A stretch of DNA of 64,000 nucleotides from Bacteroidetes bacterium MED-G17 (GCA_002457675.1 NTKK01000008.1:28387-92386); one strand, 5' to 3'; counted from the stretch's first letter, positions 10,524-21,042 are shown. The notes: generated by a model not told the origin, from the sequence alone. Made by a program: numbers and translations.

Positions 10524-10808
10524 ATGAATTGGGAAATTAAAGATGCCGTTTTACTAATAAGCCAAGTACAAAATTTACCTACGACTTTCGAAAGCAACTT
10601 TGAATATGTGCTTTTTAAAGAATCAGCTGAAATTTCTTCTGCCTTGAAAAAAAAATTCAAAGGGAAAACAATTATAAAAGTGGGAAACAAACCCAATAGT
10701 GGAGATGTGTTGTTTATACCTAGCTTGAGAGAATCGATGGATTTTATCCAAATAGATAAAATAGAAAAAATGCTGTCAGATGACAAAGGTGAGGAGAAAA
10801 CTAGTTAA
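10524..10808 (+). CDS. Hypothetical protein (94 aa)
   Basis: Open frame on the only plausible strand between divergent neighbours; TAATATTG box 5 nt upstream of ATG. Confidence 0.55.
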   Translation: MNWEIKDAVLLISQVQNLPTTFESNFEYVLFKESAEISSALKKKFKGKTIIKVGNKPNSGDVLFIPSLRESMDFIQIDKIEKMLSDDKGEEKTS

Positions 10809-10885
10809 ATAAAGGCTTTACTCTGCAGCTAATCGAATAACAGAAAAGATTGTAAACAATATTCAAATTAAATACTTAATCATAT

Positions 10886-11671
10886 ATGCTTCATTATTCG
10901 GTTTATACCAAACCTTCTTCATCAGCTTGGGTGGTATTTATTCATGGAGCGGGTGGAAGCAGCAACATCTGGTATAAACAAATAAGAGATTTTCAGAAAG
11001 ATTTCAATGTTCTTCTCATCGACTTAAGAGGACATGGTAAATCTAAACAACCGTTTCGTAAAAAGTTAAAGAAATATACTTTTACAGAAATAAGCAATGA
11101 CGTGCTTGAGGTTTTAGATCACTTAAATATAAAGTCTGGTCATTTTGTGGGAATATCTCTTGGGACAATTATTATTAGAGAAATAGCAGAAAGAAATCCA
11201 ACTATGGTGGAGACCATGATATTGGGAGGTGCAATTGTAAAACTAAATTTACGAGGTCAAATTCTAATGAAACTTGGCGTTTTACTGAAATCTGTCATAC
11301 CATATCTATTGCTTTATCGTTTCTTTGCTTTCGTCATCATGCCAAGAAAAACGCACACTGAGTCTCGTCTTTTGTTCGTAAATGAGGCCAAAAAATTATA
11401 CCAAAAAGAATTTAAACGCTGGTTTAAACTTGCTTCGGAAATTAACCCCTTGTTGAAACTATTCAGAATACATGATTGCGGTATTCCCACCCTGTATATC
11501 ATGGGAGAAGAAGATCATATGTTTTTACCAAGTATAGGGAAACTGGTTAAAAATCATAATTCTTCGAGTTTACAAATAATTCCAAACTGTGGACATGTCG
11601 TTAATGTTGAAAGTCCATTATTATTTAATAAATTAAGTCGTGACTTTGCCTCTAGGTGGTCAAAAAAGTAA
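10886..11671 (+). CDS. Alpha/beta hydrolase
   Basis: FIHGAGGS, DLRGHGKS, GISLGT nucleophile elbow, NCGHVV. Confidence 0.88.
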   Translation: MLHYSVYTKPSSSAWVVFIHGAGGSSNIWYKQIRDFQKDFNVLLIDLRGHGKSKQPFRKKLKKYTFTEISNDVLEVLDHLNIKSGHFVGISLGTIIIREIAERNPTMVETMILGGAIVKLNLRGQILMKLGVLLKSVIPYLLLYRFFAFVIMPRKTHTESRLLFVNEAKKLYQKEFKRWFKLASEINPLLKLFRIHDCGIPTLYIMGEEDHMFLPSIGKLVKNHNSSSLQIIPNCGHVVNVESPLLFNKLSRDFASRWSKK

Positions 11672-11674
11672 ATC

Positions 11675-11700
11675 GGTCAACGACATAATTGGCCTTCTTA
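11675..11700 (+). terminator. Weak stem-loop after alpha/beta hydrolase
   Basis: GGTCAA...TTGGCC hairpin followed by TTCTTATTT. Confidence 0.3.
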
Positions 11701-11770
11701 TTTAAAAATTTATTTTAAAAGCAATAAAAAAAGGATGGCTCTTTTTTCTTTTTAAAAAAATCAAAAGGCG

Positions 11771-11778
11771 TAACTTTG
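11771..11778 (+). promoter_or_regulatory. -7 box TAACTTTG of tRNA-Arg
   Basis: Exact TAnnTTTG ending 6 nt before the mature tRNA 5' end. Confidence 0.5.
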
Positions 11779-11784
11779 ACGTCT

Positions 11785-11858
11785 GGCCTCGTAGCTCAAC
11801 TGAATAGAGCACTTGATTACGGCTCAAGAGGTTTCAGGTTTGAATCCTGACGAGGTCA
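11785..11858 (+). tRNA. tRNA-Arg (ACG)
   Basis: Cloverleaf: acceptor GGCCTCG/CGAGGTC (one G-U), anticodon stem CTTGA/TCAAG with loop TTACGGC (anticodon 11819-11821), T arm TCAGG TTTGAAT CCTGA, discriminator A; CCA not encoded. Confidence 0.95.
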
Positions 11859-11871
11859 CGACCATATAAGT

Positions 11872-11907
11872 AGCCATAATGTAAAAACGTTGTGGCTTCT
11901 TGTTTTT
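11872..11907 (+). terminator. Rho-independent terminator of tRNA-Arg
   Basis: AGCCATAATG / CGTTGTGGCT 10-bp stem (two G-U) then T-rich tail TCTTGTTTTT. Confidence 0.65.
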
Positions 11908-12008
11908 AAAGGGTTTCAGCCAAAAAGATAGAACGCCCGCTAAGGGTGTTTTTTGTGGTTTTTTGATAAAAATGTAGGTAAATTTTAGCGGTGTTTCTGT
12001 AATGAAAA

Positions 12009-13454
12009 CTAAGGATTGATATGCATTTGTAATATTCTCTGTGATTCAATTTTCACCTTTTTATCTTTTCTTAATTGCCATAGCATTGTCGACGCATATT
12101 GCCTTGAGCTGTCTAACTCAACAATAGGTTTTGGATACTGGTTTCCCAAACTTGTTTGATACATGATCTGATCCATTTCACTCATTTCCCATGGTTTGTG
12201 AATCAAAGATTTAGGTATATTTTTTAATTCTGGCAACCATTTGAGTATAAAAGTACCATAGGGGTCGTGCTCAACCGAATTTTTGACCGGATTGTATATT
12301 CTTATTGTATTCAAGCCTGTTTCTCCAGCTTGCATGATAAGCTGTGGGTAATGAATACCCGGTTCAAAATCTAAAAATTGTCTTGACAAATGAGAGCTTG
12401 CTGCCTGCCATGGTTGCCAAATCAAGTGCGTAAAGAAACTAACCAACATAGCTCTCATCCTAAAATTTATGTAGCCTGTTTCATTTAAACATCGCATACA
12501 GGCGTCCACTAAGGGATAACCCGTTTGCCCCTTTTCCCATTTTTCAATGAGTTCTTGATTTAGAGGCTTATTTAATTTCTCATACGCTTTATTCAAAGAC
12601 TCAAATTCCATTCTACATTCCATTTCAAATTTTTGAACAAAGTGAGAATGCCATCTTAATCGACTTGTAAATCCATCAATGGCGCTTTTTTTCCCATGGT
12701 CTTTCCTTATTTTTCTGGCTTCTTGGTAAGCTTGTCTAATTGAAAGATTTCCCCAAGCCAAATAGACAGATAAGCGACTGCAATGCGTTCTTGATTCCAA
12801 TGGTTTGGATATACTTTTTATATAATCAAAATGTCTCTCATTTAGAAAGCTATTTAAGTATTTACTAGCATATGTCTCGCCACCAACTTGTCTTTTCGTG
12901 TGACCCTCATTTAATTCAATAGACATTGACCAATTTTGAATGAATTGTTTTGAAAGCAACTGACCTTTACGAGGTTGAAATCTTGCTATAGGACCATTTA
13001 CATATTCTTTCCAGTCCTTTATCCAGTTATTCCTATTTTTTCTTCCTCGCTTAACCCCTTTTGATGGCATCTCAATCCATGAAATTTGTTGCGATTTAAA
13101 CCAGCTTGCCATTTGTTTATCTCTTTCATAAGTTATCTTCAGGCCAGTCTCTTCATGGCTGAATACCTTTCTAACCGTCATTTTTTGTATTAAACTTTTG
13201 AAAGCATCTTTTACTTCCATTTCTAAAAACAAAACTTGACTTTGATATTGGTCTAATTTACGGTTTAAATCAAGTAAAGATTGTTTGATAAAAGTAAAAT
13301 GACGTTCAGAATAATGAGGATCGTTTTGAATAGAAGGTTCAAGAATGTAAAGAAGACAAAATTTTTCATTTTCAGAAACCGATTTGCAAATAGCCTCATT
13401 ATCCTGAAGTCGTAAATCTCTTTTTAGCCATACAATGTTGACGATTTCCTTCAT
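12009..13454 (-). CDS. Cryptochrome/deoxyribodipyrimidine photolyase family protein
   Basis: [15 protein letters not shown]-terminus; FAD-binding region [39 protein letters not shown]. Confidence 0.9.
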   Translation of the reverse strand: MKEIVNIVWLKRDLRLQDNEAICKSVSENEKFCLLYILEPSIQNDPHYSERHFTFIKQSLLDLNRKLDQYQSQVLFLEMEVKDAFKSLIQKMTVRKVFSHEETGLKITYERDKQMASWFKSQQISWIEMPSKGVKRGRKNRNNWIKDWKEYVNGPIARFQPRKGQLLSKQFIQNWSMSIELNEGHTKRQVGGETYASKYLNSFLNERHFDYIKSISKPLESRTHCSRLSVYLAWGNLSIRQAYQEARKIRKDHGKKSAIDGFTSRLRWHSHFVQKFEMECRMEFESLNKAYEKLNKPLNQELIEKWEKGQTGYPLVDACMRCLNETGYINFRMRAMLVSFFTHLIWQPWQAASSHLSRQFLDFEPGIHYPQLIMQAGETGLNTIRIYNPVKNSVEHDPYGTFILKWLPELKNIPKSLIHKPWEMSEMDQIMYQTSLGNQYPKPIVELDSSRQYASTMLWQLRKDKKVKIESQRILQMHINP

Positions 13455-13531
13455 CTATTTTCCAAAACAAGGGTTACTAGCATTTGGTTTCATTAATAAA
13501 ACATAGAGTACATAAAGAAATTTAAAATGGG

Positions 13532-15694
13532 CTATCTAATAAGATGGACATTGCCACTATACTCTTTCACCTCACCACTTAAAAAGTGCACCCTCAAAAG
13601 GTATCCATAAACACCTAACGGAGTATTTTTCGCTTTCCATGAAATGTCATGAAATCTAGGATCTACGTCCTTTATATCATGTAAAATTTGACCATATCTA
13701 TTGAATATTATAAATCTTTCAACTTTTTTTATTTGGTGAGGCCTAAGTTTTGGACCAAAAGTATTGTTAGGCTCTGAGCTCCCCGGTGTAAATGCATTTG
13801 GTATGAATACATGTTGCTTGACAACTATATTAATGTAGGCAGAGTCTTTAGACCGGCAGCCATCAATACTCTCTGCCTCAAGTTTTACCTGGATTGATTG
13901 AGGTGGATAGACATCAATTGGCGAGCAGCTTAATTGACAATTAAATAGCCCATCAGGCGACCAGAAGTAATTAGCTATAGAATCATTAGAAGATACTTTA
14001 AAAGTTACGAATTCCCCTAGCTCAATAGTCGATTTTTTGGGTTGTAACCCTATTCTGAATTCGGGCGGATTATTTAGTTGTATAGTACTATCCCATAAAC
14101 ATGCTACATCGTCCTTTACTTGAAGATAGTAAGTGTTCGCAGGAAGATTACTGAAAACTAAAGAAGTGTCAAAATTTGCATTGTCTAAGGAATACAAAAT
14201 TGGATTTATCCCTTCTTTTACAGCTATAACCTGAATACGACCTGTAGAATCTCCTTGACACAAAGGATTAGTTGTCTCAACTTGCACCTTCAAGGGACTT
14301 TGTTTAAACTTTAGGCGAAGTGACAAAAAGCTATCACAGGCAAATTGATCTACCAAGGTATCCAGATATATTCCCTCTTGATCAACCCATTTGTCATTAA
14401 AAAAAACTCTTTTCCCTTTACAAACGGTTGAATCAATATTTGTAAATGTATTTTTACGGTGTAAAATTCTTAATCGAACAATGCTGTCACATCCGTATGT
14501 GCCAATCACCGTATCCAAGTAATACCCTTCAGCATTTATTTTCCTATTGTTGAAAAATATGAAATCTTTTGGGCATATAAGACTATCAAAAAAACCAAAT
14601 TGTTGGGGTCTTTTTTTTAGGGTAATATATACAATACTATCACAGCCTTCTTTTGATATAAACGAATCTGAATATATCCCTGGCATGGAAATGTACTTTC
14701 CATTAAAAAAAATGGAACTTTCCCTGCATATAGTTGAATCAATAAAGGATAGGATTGGTTTTTTGATTTCTATGTAGTTCTCTTCAGATGTAACTCTGCA
14801 CTTTTCATTGATTAAATTACTTGCAGTATTTGCTAACAAATAACGGTATCTGTAAAACCCTACATTCCCATTTAGGTGGGCATATCTATCTTGATTTGCA
14901 CCTGAAATATTTGTCCATCCATTCCCTTCGTTTACTTGCCATTGATATTGTGGTGTATTGTATCGATTGCCTTGTAAGCTTGCCATAAAAACTTTTGGAC
15001 TGAATGCACGGGGGCATATTTCAAATGGGTTTCTTGGATTTATAAAAGCTTTTGGGCCACAAGGCCTGAAGGAAATATTGTCTAAAGCCAAATCATTGCC
15101 TGAACCGCCAGGTGCATTATTTCGTAAAGACAGAATTAAACTATCTTGACCTGGCTGAGTAGAAAAAGTAAATGAATAGGTATTCCATTTTTCATTATTA
15201 GGCACATTACCTGTGCTGTATTTATTTACCCCATTAATTAAAAACTGAAGATTTGGCTTAATATAATTGGGATAAGATTTGTCCATTAGATTAAAAACAT
15301 CAATGGAAAATTCATAAGTTGTATTTTCACACAAATCGTAAACAGTATCAATGTAAAATAGACCCGCTTGGAAGGAAGCATTAACAACCATCATATAACC
15401 AATTGGATCGTCACTATTGTCTTTTATTCCTTGCCATCCAGCCCACAACAGTGGCCATCGACGCATGTCATTGGTAATCGTATAGTATCCATCATCCATT
15501 GGCACGTTGGTTGTATATGTATAGCCCGGGGCCAATTTGGGGTCTTTTTGAAGAACCACAGCAGAACCGCTGCCAAAATCACCGTTTTCAAAAATATTTT
15601 CTCCCAATTGGCCAGAACAAGCTTGTGACCAAACACTACAATTATGTAGAAGGAAAAAAAATAGTGCGAGAAGATGGGCTATATTTGAAAACAC
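13532..15694 (-). CDS. Secreted protein with T9SS type B (gliding-motility-associated) C-terminal sorting domain
   Basis: Signal peptide; C-terminus FIPNAFTPGSSEPNNTFGPKL...FIIFNRYGQILHD...GVYGYLLRVHFLSGEVKEYSGNVHLIR; internal Cys-Asp-Ser repeats; GTG start. Confidence 0.88.
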   Translation of the reverse strand: MFSNIAHLLALFFFLLHNCSVWSQACSGQLGENIFENGDFGSGSAVVLQKDPKLAPGYTYTTNVPMDDGYYTITNDMRRWPLLWAGWQGIKDNSDDPIGYMMVVNASFQAGLFYIDTVYDLCENTTYEFSIDVFNLMDKSYPNYIKPNLQFLINGVNKYSTGNVPNNEKWNTYSFTFSTQPGQDSLILSLRNNAPGGSGNDLALDNISFRPCGPKAFINPRNPFEICPRAFSPKVFMASLQGNRYNTPQYQWQVNEGNGWTNISGANQDRYAHLNGNVGFYRYRYLLANTASNLINEKCRVTSEENYIEIKKPILSFIDSTICRESSIFFNGKYISMPGIYSDSFISKEGCDSIVYITLKKRPQQFGFFDSLICPKDFIFFNNRKINAEGYYLDTVIGTYGCDSIVRLRILHRKNTFTNIDSTVCKGKRVFFNDKWVDQEGIYLDTLVDQFACDSFLSLRLKFKQSPLKVQVETTNPLCQGDSTGRIQVIAVKEGINPILYSLDNANFDTSLVFSNLPANTYYLQVKDDVACLWDSTIQLNNPPEFRIGLQPKKSTIELGEFVTFKVSSNDSIANYFWSPDGLFNCQLSCSPIDVYPPQSIQVKLEAESIDGCRSKDSAYINIVVKQHVFIPNAFTPGSSEPNNTFGPKLRPHQIKKVERFIIFNRYGQILHDIKDVDPRFHDISWKAKNTPLGVYGYLLRVHFLSGEVKEYSGNVHLIR

Positions 15695-15710
15695 CTCTTA
15701 AAGATAAGCA

Positions 15711-16796
15711 TTATTTCCGCATGGATTCATTTCTCTCAATCTTATGTTTTGGTCTTGTCCATCTCGGTTTTTCATCTAACGATTTTAAGTTGGACTCTTC
15801 TTTTTCTATTGTTTTAGGTTGCGCTTTTTTCACAAATGGTTTTTGGGGCTTCAAACCAAGTAAATCAAAAAGTTCTAAATCTTGGTGTATATCTGGGTTA
15901 GGTGTAGTTAATAACTTATCACCTGAAAATATTGAGTTAGCACCCGCAAAAAAACATAAGGCTTGACCTTCGTGGCTCATTTCTGTTCTACCTGCCGAAA
16001 GTCTCACCTGAGTTAGAGGCAAAACGATTCTAGTTGTAGCAATCATTCTTATCATTTCCCATATTGAAATAGTTTTTTGTTCTTGAAGTGGTGTTCCTTC
16101 TATTGCTACCAAAGCATTAATAGGAACAGACTCAGGTTGAGGGTTTAAAGTTGATAAGGCAACAAGCATTCCTGCCCTGTCCTCTACATCTTCACCCATT
16201 CCAATAATGCCTCCTGAGCAAACAGTAACATTGGTTTTCCTAACATTTTCAATGGTGTCAAGACGGTCTTGAAAAGCGCGGGTAGATATAACTTCTTTGT
16301 AATATTCTTCAGAAGAATCTAAATTGTGGTTGTATGCGTACAACCCAGCCTCTGCAAGTCGCTTGGCTTGATTTTCGGTAATCATACCCAATGTACAGCA
16401 AACTTCCATATCTAATTTATTGATAGTTCTAACCATCTCCAAAACTTGTTCAAACTCAGGCCCATCTTTCACATTTCTCCAAGCTGCACCCATACACACT
16501 CTTGAAGAACCCATTGATTTGGCTCGTTGAGCTTGTTCAGCAACTTGAGAAATGCTCATTAAGTCATTGCCTTCGATATCTGTATGATAACGGGCAGCTT
16601 GAGGGCAGTACGAACAATCCTCAGGGCAGCCACCCGTCTTGATAGAAAGTAGAGTGCTTACCTGAACTGTATTGGGATCATGATTTTTTCTATGAATTTG
16701 GGCTGCTTTGTAAAGCAAATCCATTAATGGTTCATTGTAAATTTTTAGAATCTCTTCCCTCGTCCAATTATTACGAATTTTATTCATGCCCTTCAC
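15711..16796 (-). CDS. bioB: Biotin synthase
   Basis: Radical SAM CPEDCSYCPQ, YNHNLDSSEEYY, RLSAGR, FFAGANSIFSG. Confidence 0.96.
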   Translation of the reverse strand: MKGMNKIRNNWTREEILKIYNEPLMDLLYKAAQIHRKNHDPNTVQVSTLLSIKTGGCPEDCSYCPQAARYHTDIEGNDLMSISQVAEQAQRAKSMGSSRVCMGAAWRNVKDGPEFEQVLEMVRTINKLDMEVCCTLGMITENQAKRLAEAGLYAYNHNLDSSEEYYKEVISTRAFQDRLDTIENVRKTNVTVCSGGIIGMGEDVEDRAGMLVALSTLNPQPESVPINALVAIEGTPLQEQKTISIWEMIRMIATTRIVLPLTQVRLSAGRTEMSHEGQALCFFAGANSIFSGDKLLTTPNPDIHQDLELFDLLGLKPQKPFVKKAQPKTIEKEESNLKSLDEKPRWTRPKHKIERNESMRK

Positions 16797-16812
16797 GAAA
16801 ATACGTTTTATT

Positions 16813-17958
16813 TTATTCAGCTTTTTGAATTAATAAACTTGCGGCGTTTCCGCCAAAGCCAACCGTATTAATTAAGATTTTTTTGATTTGCTTTGGTGCT
16901 TTGCTTGTTTTAATAAATGGTACTTCCACTACTTTATTGTTGTTTAACATATAAAGTGCGAGGTCAAGACTGTGCATTCCTGAGGCGCCTAAAGTATGTC
17001 CAATTTTCCATTTGTTTGATGTACAAAAAGGAACTTTGTTTTGGAATATTGATTTAATGGCCTTTTGCTCTGCCTTATCTCCGTTTATTGTACCTGGAGC
17101 ATGCATGATGATTGCATCAATAGACCCTAAGTTGTGATTTTCTGTTGCGCCTAACATAGCTTTTTGTAAGGAAATCCCATTTTTGCTAATGGAAACACTA
17201 TTTGAAATTTTTTCTGATCCGTACCCCCACCCTACAATATAACACAGGGCTTCATTCTTTCTACCTTTTTCAATACAAGCCACACCAGCACCTTCACCCA
17301 ATACCAAAGTATTTTCTTTTTTATCAAAATCCAAACTTCTGCACGGATAATCTACATCCATTTTACTATATATCTTTAGGGCTTTCATTTGAGCAATGGT
17401 AAATGGTGTTAAGGGTGCCTCTGTACCTCCCACCAAAAACTTTTCAACCATTCCAGATTTTATCCAAGCGATGCCGTTTAAAAAGGCATAAAAAGCGGAT
17501 GAACATGTAATGGAATGCGAAAACATTGGTCCTTGAGTACTTAAGTCTTGTGCGAGCCATGAAGAAATATTGCCAGCGGTGGTGCTTGGGGACGCTTGAA
17601 TATGGGTGATTTCAGATTGTAAAAAATCAGCATGATGTTCTTCTAATTTTTCTGTAGGGCCTCTAGAACAACCTATATTAATACCCATTATTTCGTTTTT
17701 ATTCCAATGTGCCATTTTCATAGCTTGCCTTGCAGCATGTATGGCATAGAGTGCAGTTTTATCTAAATGCTTATAAGATTGCTTATCTCGTAATTGGTCA
17801 ATTACTTTTTGAGTCTCTAGGGGAATTTTTCCTTGCCAAAATTCATCTAGCCTTGTTAAGGCATGCGATTTGCTATTGTAAGCATTTTGATTTTTTTCAT
17901 TTAAATGACCCAAAGCACTAATGGAAGAAAAACCTACTATGGATAATGGTTCATTCAT
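16813..17958 (-). CDS. Beta-ketoacyl synthase (KAS I/II-like) within the biotin operon
   Basis: Active-site CSSAFYAF, HAPGTINGD, KIGHTLGASG; probable start MNEPLSIVGFSSISALG at 17958 (ORF opens at 18000). Confidence 0.88.
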   Translation of the reverse strand: MNEPLSIVGFSSISALGHLNEKNQNAYNSKSHALTRLDEFWQGKIPLETQKVIDQLRDKQSYKHLDKTALYAIHAARQAMKMAHWNKNEIMGINIGCSRGPTEKLEEHHADFLQSEITHIQASPSTTAGNISSWLAQDLSTQGPMFSHSITCSSAFYAFLNGIAWIKSGMVEKFLVGGTEAPLTPFTIAQMKALKIYSKMDVDYPCRSLDFDKKENTLVLGEGAGVACIEKGRKNEALCYIVGWGYGSEKISNSVSISKNGISLQKAMLGATENHNLGSIDAIIMHAPGTINGDKAEQKAIKSIFQNKVPFCTSNKWKIGHTLGASGMHSLDLALYMLNNNKVVEVPFIKTSKAPKQIKKILINTVGFGGNAASLLIQKAE

Positions 17959-19231
17959 TTTTTTCACCAAACTTTTCAATACATTCAAGCGTTGTTTCAT
18001 AGACTTTTTCCATTTGCTTTTCTGAAGTAATAAACGGTGGTGTCAAATAGATGGTATTACCTAAGGGTCTAATAAAAACTCCTTTTTCCATGAAGAATTG
18101 AAAAATTTCATTTCTTTTTTTTCCATATCTATCTATTGGTGTATTAAGCTCAAAGGCCAAAATAACACCATTTGTTCTCTCATTCATCACTCTTTTATCA
18201 TGCATCAAGACCTTTAGAAAATTGTCATGACTTTTTTCAATTTTCAGCTTTCCATTTTCTATTATTTTACTTTGGTATAGATCAATGGCAGCAGAGGCAA
18301 CAGAGCATGCTATGGGATTTGCTGTGTAGGTATGTCCATGAAAAAATCCTTTGGCATTGTCCTCGCTTAAAAAAGCGGAAAATATTTTTTCTGTACATGT
18401 CGTTAATGCCATTGGAAGCATACCAGCAGTTAGTGCCTTAGATAGACAAATAATATCAGGAGAAATTGTAACCTGCTCAGAAGCGAATAAGGTATTCGTC
18501 TTTCCAAAGCCTGTCATTACTTCATCAGCTATTTTTAGAACATCATACTGTTTACAAAGTCGCAAAATCTGACAAAGATTTTTGGCTTCATGCATTTTCA
18601 TCCCTGCAGCCCCTTGAACCAAAGGTTCATATATAAATGCTGCTACATCTCCTTTATCTAAAATGTTTTTTAAGTGCTGCAATACTTGATCAATATTTTC
18701 TTCAGTAGGTACAGGTATTCTTTTGACTTCTATGAAAAAATCTTCAAAAGCACCATTATAAACTGATAAACCTGATACGGACATGGCGCCGAATGTATCT
18801 CCATGAAATCCTTCTTCAAAAGCAACAAATACTTTTCTTTTGTCTCCCTTGTTATGAAAATATTGGATGGCTATTTTTAAGGCAATATCAACCGCTGTAG
18901 AGCCATTTTCACTAAAAAAGACCCTGTTTTGACCATAGGGTAAAAGAGGAATGATTTTCTCGGTAAGTTTTACTGCAGGTTCATGTGTAAATCCTGCAAA
19001 AACTACTTGATCAAGTTGTCGCATTTGATGGTAAGCAGCTTCTATCAAAATTGGATGGCAATGTCCATAAACGGCAGTATACCAAGAAGATATCGCATCA
19101 ATATATATTTTACCTGACTCGTCGAATAGAAGCGTACCCTTTGCTTTTGTTATACCCAGTGCATCAGGGGTGTTGTTGTGCTGCGTGAGTGGGTGCCAAA
19201 TATGTTTTTTATCTCGCTGGCTTATAGGCAT
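17951..19231 (-). CDS. bioA: Adenosylmethionine-8-amino-7-oxononanoate transaminase
   Basis: HIWHPLTQ N-terminus, SSWYTAVYGHCHP, FSENGSTAVDIALKIA, DEVMTGFGKT, LSKALTAG. Confidence 0.95.
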   Translation of the reverse strand: MPISQRDKKHIWHPLTQHNNTPDALGITKAKGTLLFDESGKIYIDAISSWYTAVYGHCHPILIEAAYHQMRQLDQVVFAGFTHEPAVKLTEKIIPLLPYGQNRVFFSENGSTAVDIALKIAIQYFHNKGDKRKVFVAFEEGFHGDTFGAMSVSGLSVYNGAFEDFFIEVKRIPVPTEENIDQVLQHLKNILDKGDVAAFIYEPLVQGAAGMKMHEAKNLCQILRLCKQYDVLKIADEVMTGFGKTNTLFASEQVTISPDIICLSKALTAGMLPMALTTCTEKIFSAFLSEDNAKGFFHGHTYTANPIACSVASAAIDLYQSKIIENGKLKIEKSHDNFLKVLMHDKRVMNERTNGVILAFELNTPIDRYGKKRNEIFQFFMEKGVFIRPLGNTIYLTPPFITSEKQMEKVYETTLECIEKFGEKNE

Positions 19232-19851
19232 AAAAATGACCTTATAATTGGTTTGAATTTTTGCGCATAGATACCAATTATTTTTGCATCTATCGATTTA
19301 TATTGGTCAACTCTGCCCAATGATGGGAGCTGACCTTTTTCGCAAATTATCTCTTCGGTCGATTTATTTTCCTTGCCGTTAAAAACCAAAGCTATTTTGC
19401 TAAACCCACGTCCTTTAAGTGCCTCAATACTTAACAGGGTATGATTTATGCTTCCTAAATAATTCCTTGAAACCAATATCACCACATCGTCTTTATTAAT
19501 TAAATCAATAATGGTGTGTTTTTTGTTTAACGGTACCAAAAGCCCTCCAGCCCCCTCAATTACTAAATGGTTCTGAGTTTTTGGACGAATGATATCATGT
19601 ATTTTTATTTTTTTGTTTTCAAGATCTGCGGCTGCGTGCGGACTCATCGGGGCATTCAATGCATATGCATGCGGAAATACTGTCGTATTTTGATCACCGA
19701 TTAAATGGGCAACGGTATGGGCGTCAGTAAAATCTAAGTTTCCTGACTGTATAGGCTTCCAATAATCTGCTTTTAGCGCTTTAATAAAAATAGCAGAAAC
19801 CAAGGTTTTACCAACATCTGTAGAGATTCCTGTGATAAATATATTAGCCAA
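19222..19851 (-). CDS. bioD: Dethiobiotin synthase
   Basis: FITGISTDVGKT P-loop, YWKPIQSG, VIEGAGGLLVPL. Confidence 0.95.
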   Translation of the reverse strand: MANIFITGISTDVGKTLVSAIFIKALKADYWKPIQSGNLDFTDAHTVAHLIGDQNTTVFPHAYALNAPMSPHAAADLENKKIKIHDIIRPKTQNHLVIEGAGGLLVPLNKKHTIIDLINKDDVVILVSRNYLGSINHTLLSIEALKGRGFSKIALVFNGKENKSTEEIICEKGQLPSLGRVDQYKSIDAKIIGIYAQKFKPIIRSFLCL

Positions 19852-20998
19852 TTTTTGTCAATATTTCTTTAAGTTCTTTTAGAACGTTTTGAATTTGCTC
19901 AATGCTATTATAGCTGTGTAAACAAAATCGCAAACGCTCTTTGCCTTTTGGAACTGTCGGCGAAAGTATTGCTTTTACGTGATATCCCTTTATATACAAT
20001 TCATTGGAAACATTTTTAGCTTTAGTATTATCCGCAATAAGACAGGATTGTATGGCAGAATTACTTGAAAAAAAATATTCTTCTATCAAATATGTTGATT
20101 TGCAAAAGTTAAAATAATCAATTCTCTTTTTTAATTGATTTTGCAAGTTTGGGTTTGCTTCTAAAAACTGATAAGCCGAATATGCAACTGCAACAGAATG
20201 CGGACTAAGGGCTGTAGTATAAATCAAAGACCTAGCGAAATTAATTAAGTAATTTTTCAAAGATTTTGAACCCAAAATAACGGCACCATGGCAACCCAAA
20301 GATTTTCCAAAAGTCACTACTCTTGCAAAGAGCGAACCTTCGATGGCCATTGATCGAGAAAATCCTTGTCCCAGATCACCAAAAACGCCTGTAGAATGCG
20401 CCTCATCTAAAACCAAACGCAACCTATTTTCGGCACAAACCCTTGCTAATTTTTCCAAATTGGGGCTGTCCCCATCCATTGAAAAAACTGTCTCTGTTAC
20501 GACGTAGACTTCCTCAGATTTGTGTCTTATTTGAGCAGCTTTTTGTTTAAGATCATTTATGTCATTGTGCTTAAATTTAGAGCTTGAAGCTAAGCTCATT
20601 TTTATACCATCTCTTATCGATGCATGCACCAACTCATCGAAGAAAATATGGTCACCACGTTGTGGAACAGACGAAAAAAACCCCACATTGGCATCATATC
20701 CTGAATTAAATAATGTTGCAGAAGGAGACTGATGAAAAACAGATAAATATGTCTCAAATTTTTCATGAATTCTTTGATTGCCAGATAATAAGCGAGACCC
20801 AGTACTTCCATTGATGTTTTCTAGGTTACAAATTTTTTCGTAAGCATCTTCGTGAATTACTTTTTCCTTGGCCAAGCCTAAATAATCATTTGAGAAAAAA
20901 TCAACGACAGTTTCATTTGTTTGGGTTAAACTCCTCAAACTATTCTCAACTGACCTTTTCGTTAGTTTGTTTTGAAGTCGCTGGGAAATCTCCTGCAC
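19844..20998 (-). CDS. bioF: 8-amino-7-oxononanoate synthase
   Basis: FFSNDYLGLA, GSTGSRLLSGN, DEAHSTGVFG, TFGKSLGCHGA. Confidence 0.94.
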   Translation of the reverse strand: MQEISQRLQNKLTKRSVENSLRSLTQTNETVVDFFSNDYLGLAKEKVIHEDAYEKICNLENINGSTGSRLLSGNQRIHEKFETYLSVFHQSPSATLFNSGYDANVGFFSSVPQRGDHIFFDELVHASIRDGIKMSLASSSKFKHNDINDLKQKAAQIRHKSEEVYVVTETVFSMDGDSPNLEKLARVCAENRLRLVLDEAHSTGVFGDLGQGFSRSMAIEGSLFARVVTFGKSLGCHGAVILGSKSLKNYLINFARSLIYTTALSPHSVAVAYSAYQFLEANPNLQNQLKKRIDYFNFCKSTYLIEEYFFSSNSAIQSCLIADNTKAKNVSNELYIKGYHVKAILSPTVPKGKERLRFCLHSYNSIEQIQNVLKELKEILTKIG

Positions 20999-21042
20999 TA
21001 AACAAATTTAGGAAAGTTGCTGCATCCAATGAACTTGTTTAT

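Noticed and set aside
11910-12000. Sequence after tRNA-Arg (GGGTTTCAGCC..., CGCCC-GCTAA-GGGTG + T6) considered as an integration (att) scar or island boundary
   Set aside because: No integrase, no direct repeat of the tRNA 3' end found downstream, and the next genes are housekeeping-like
15499-15966. 155-aa plus-strand ORF over the bioB / T9SS cargo junction
   Set aside because: Antisense to two well-supported genes; no domain
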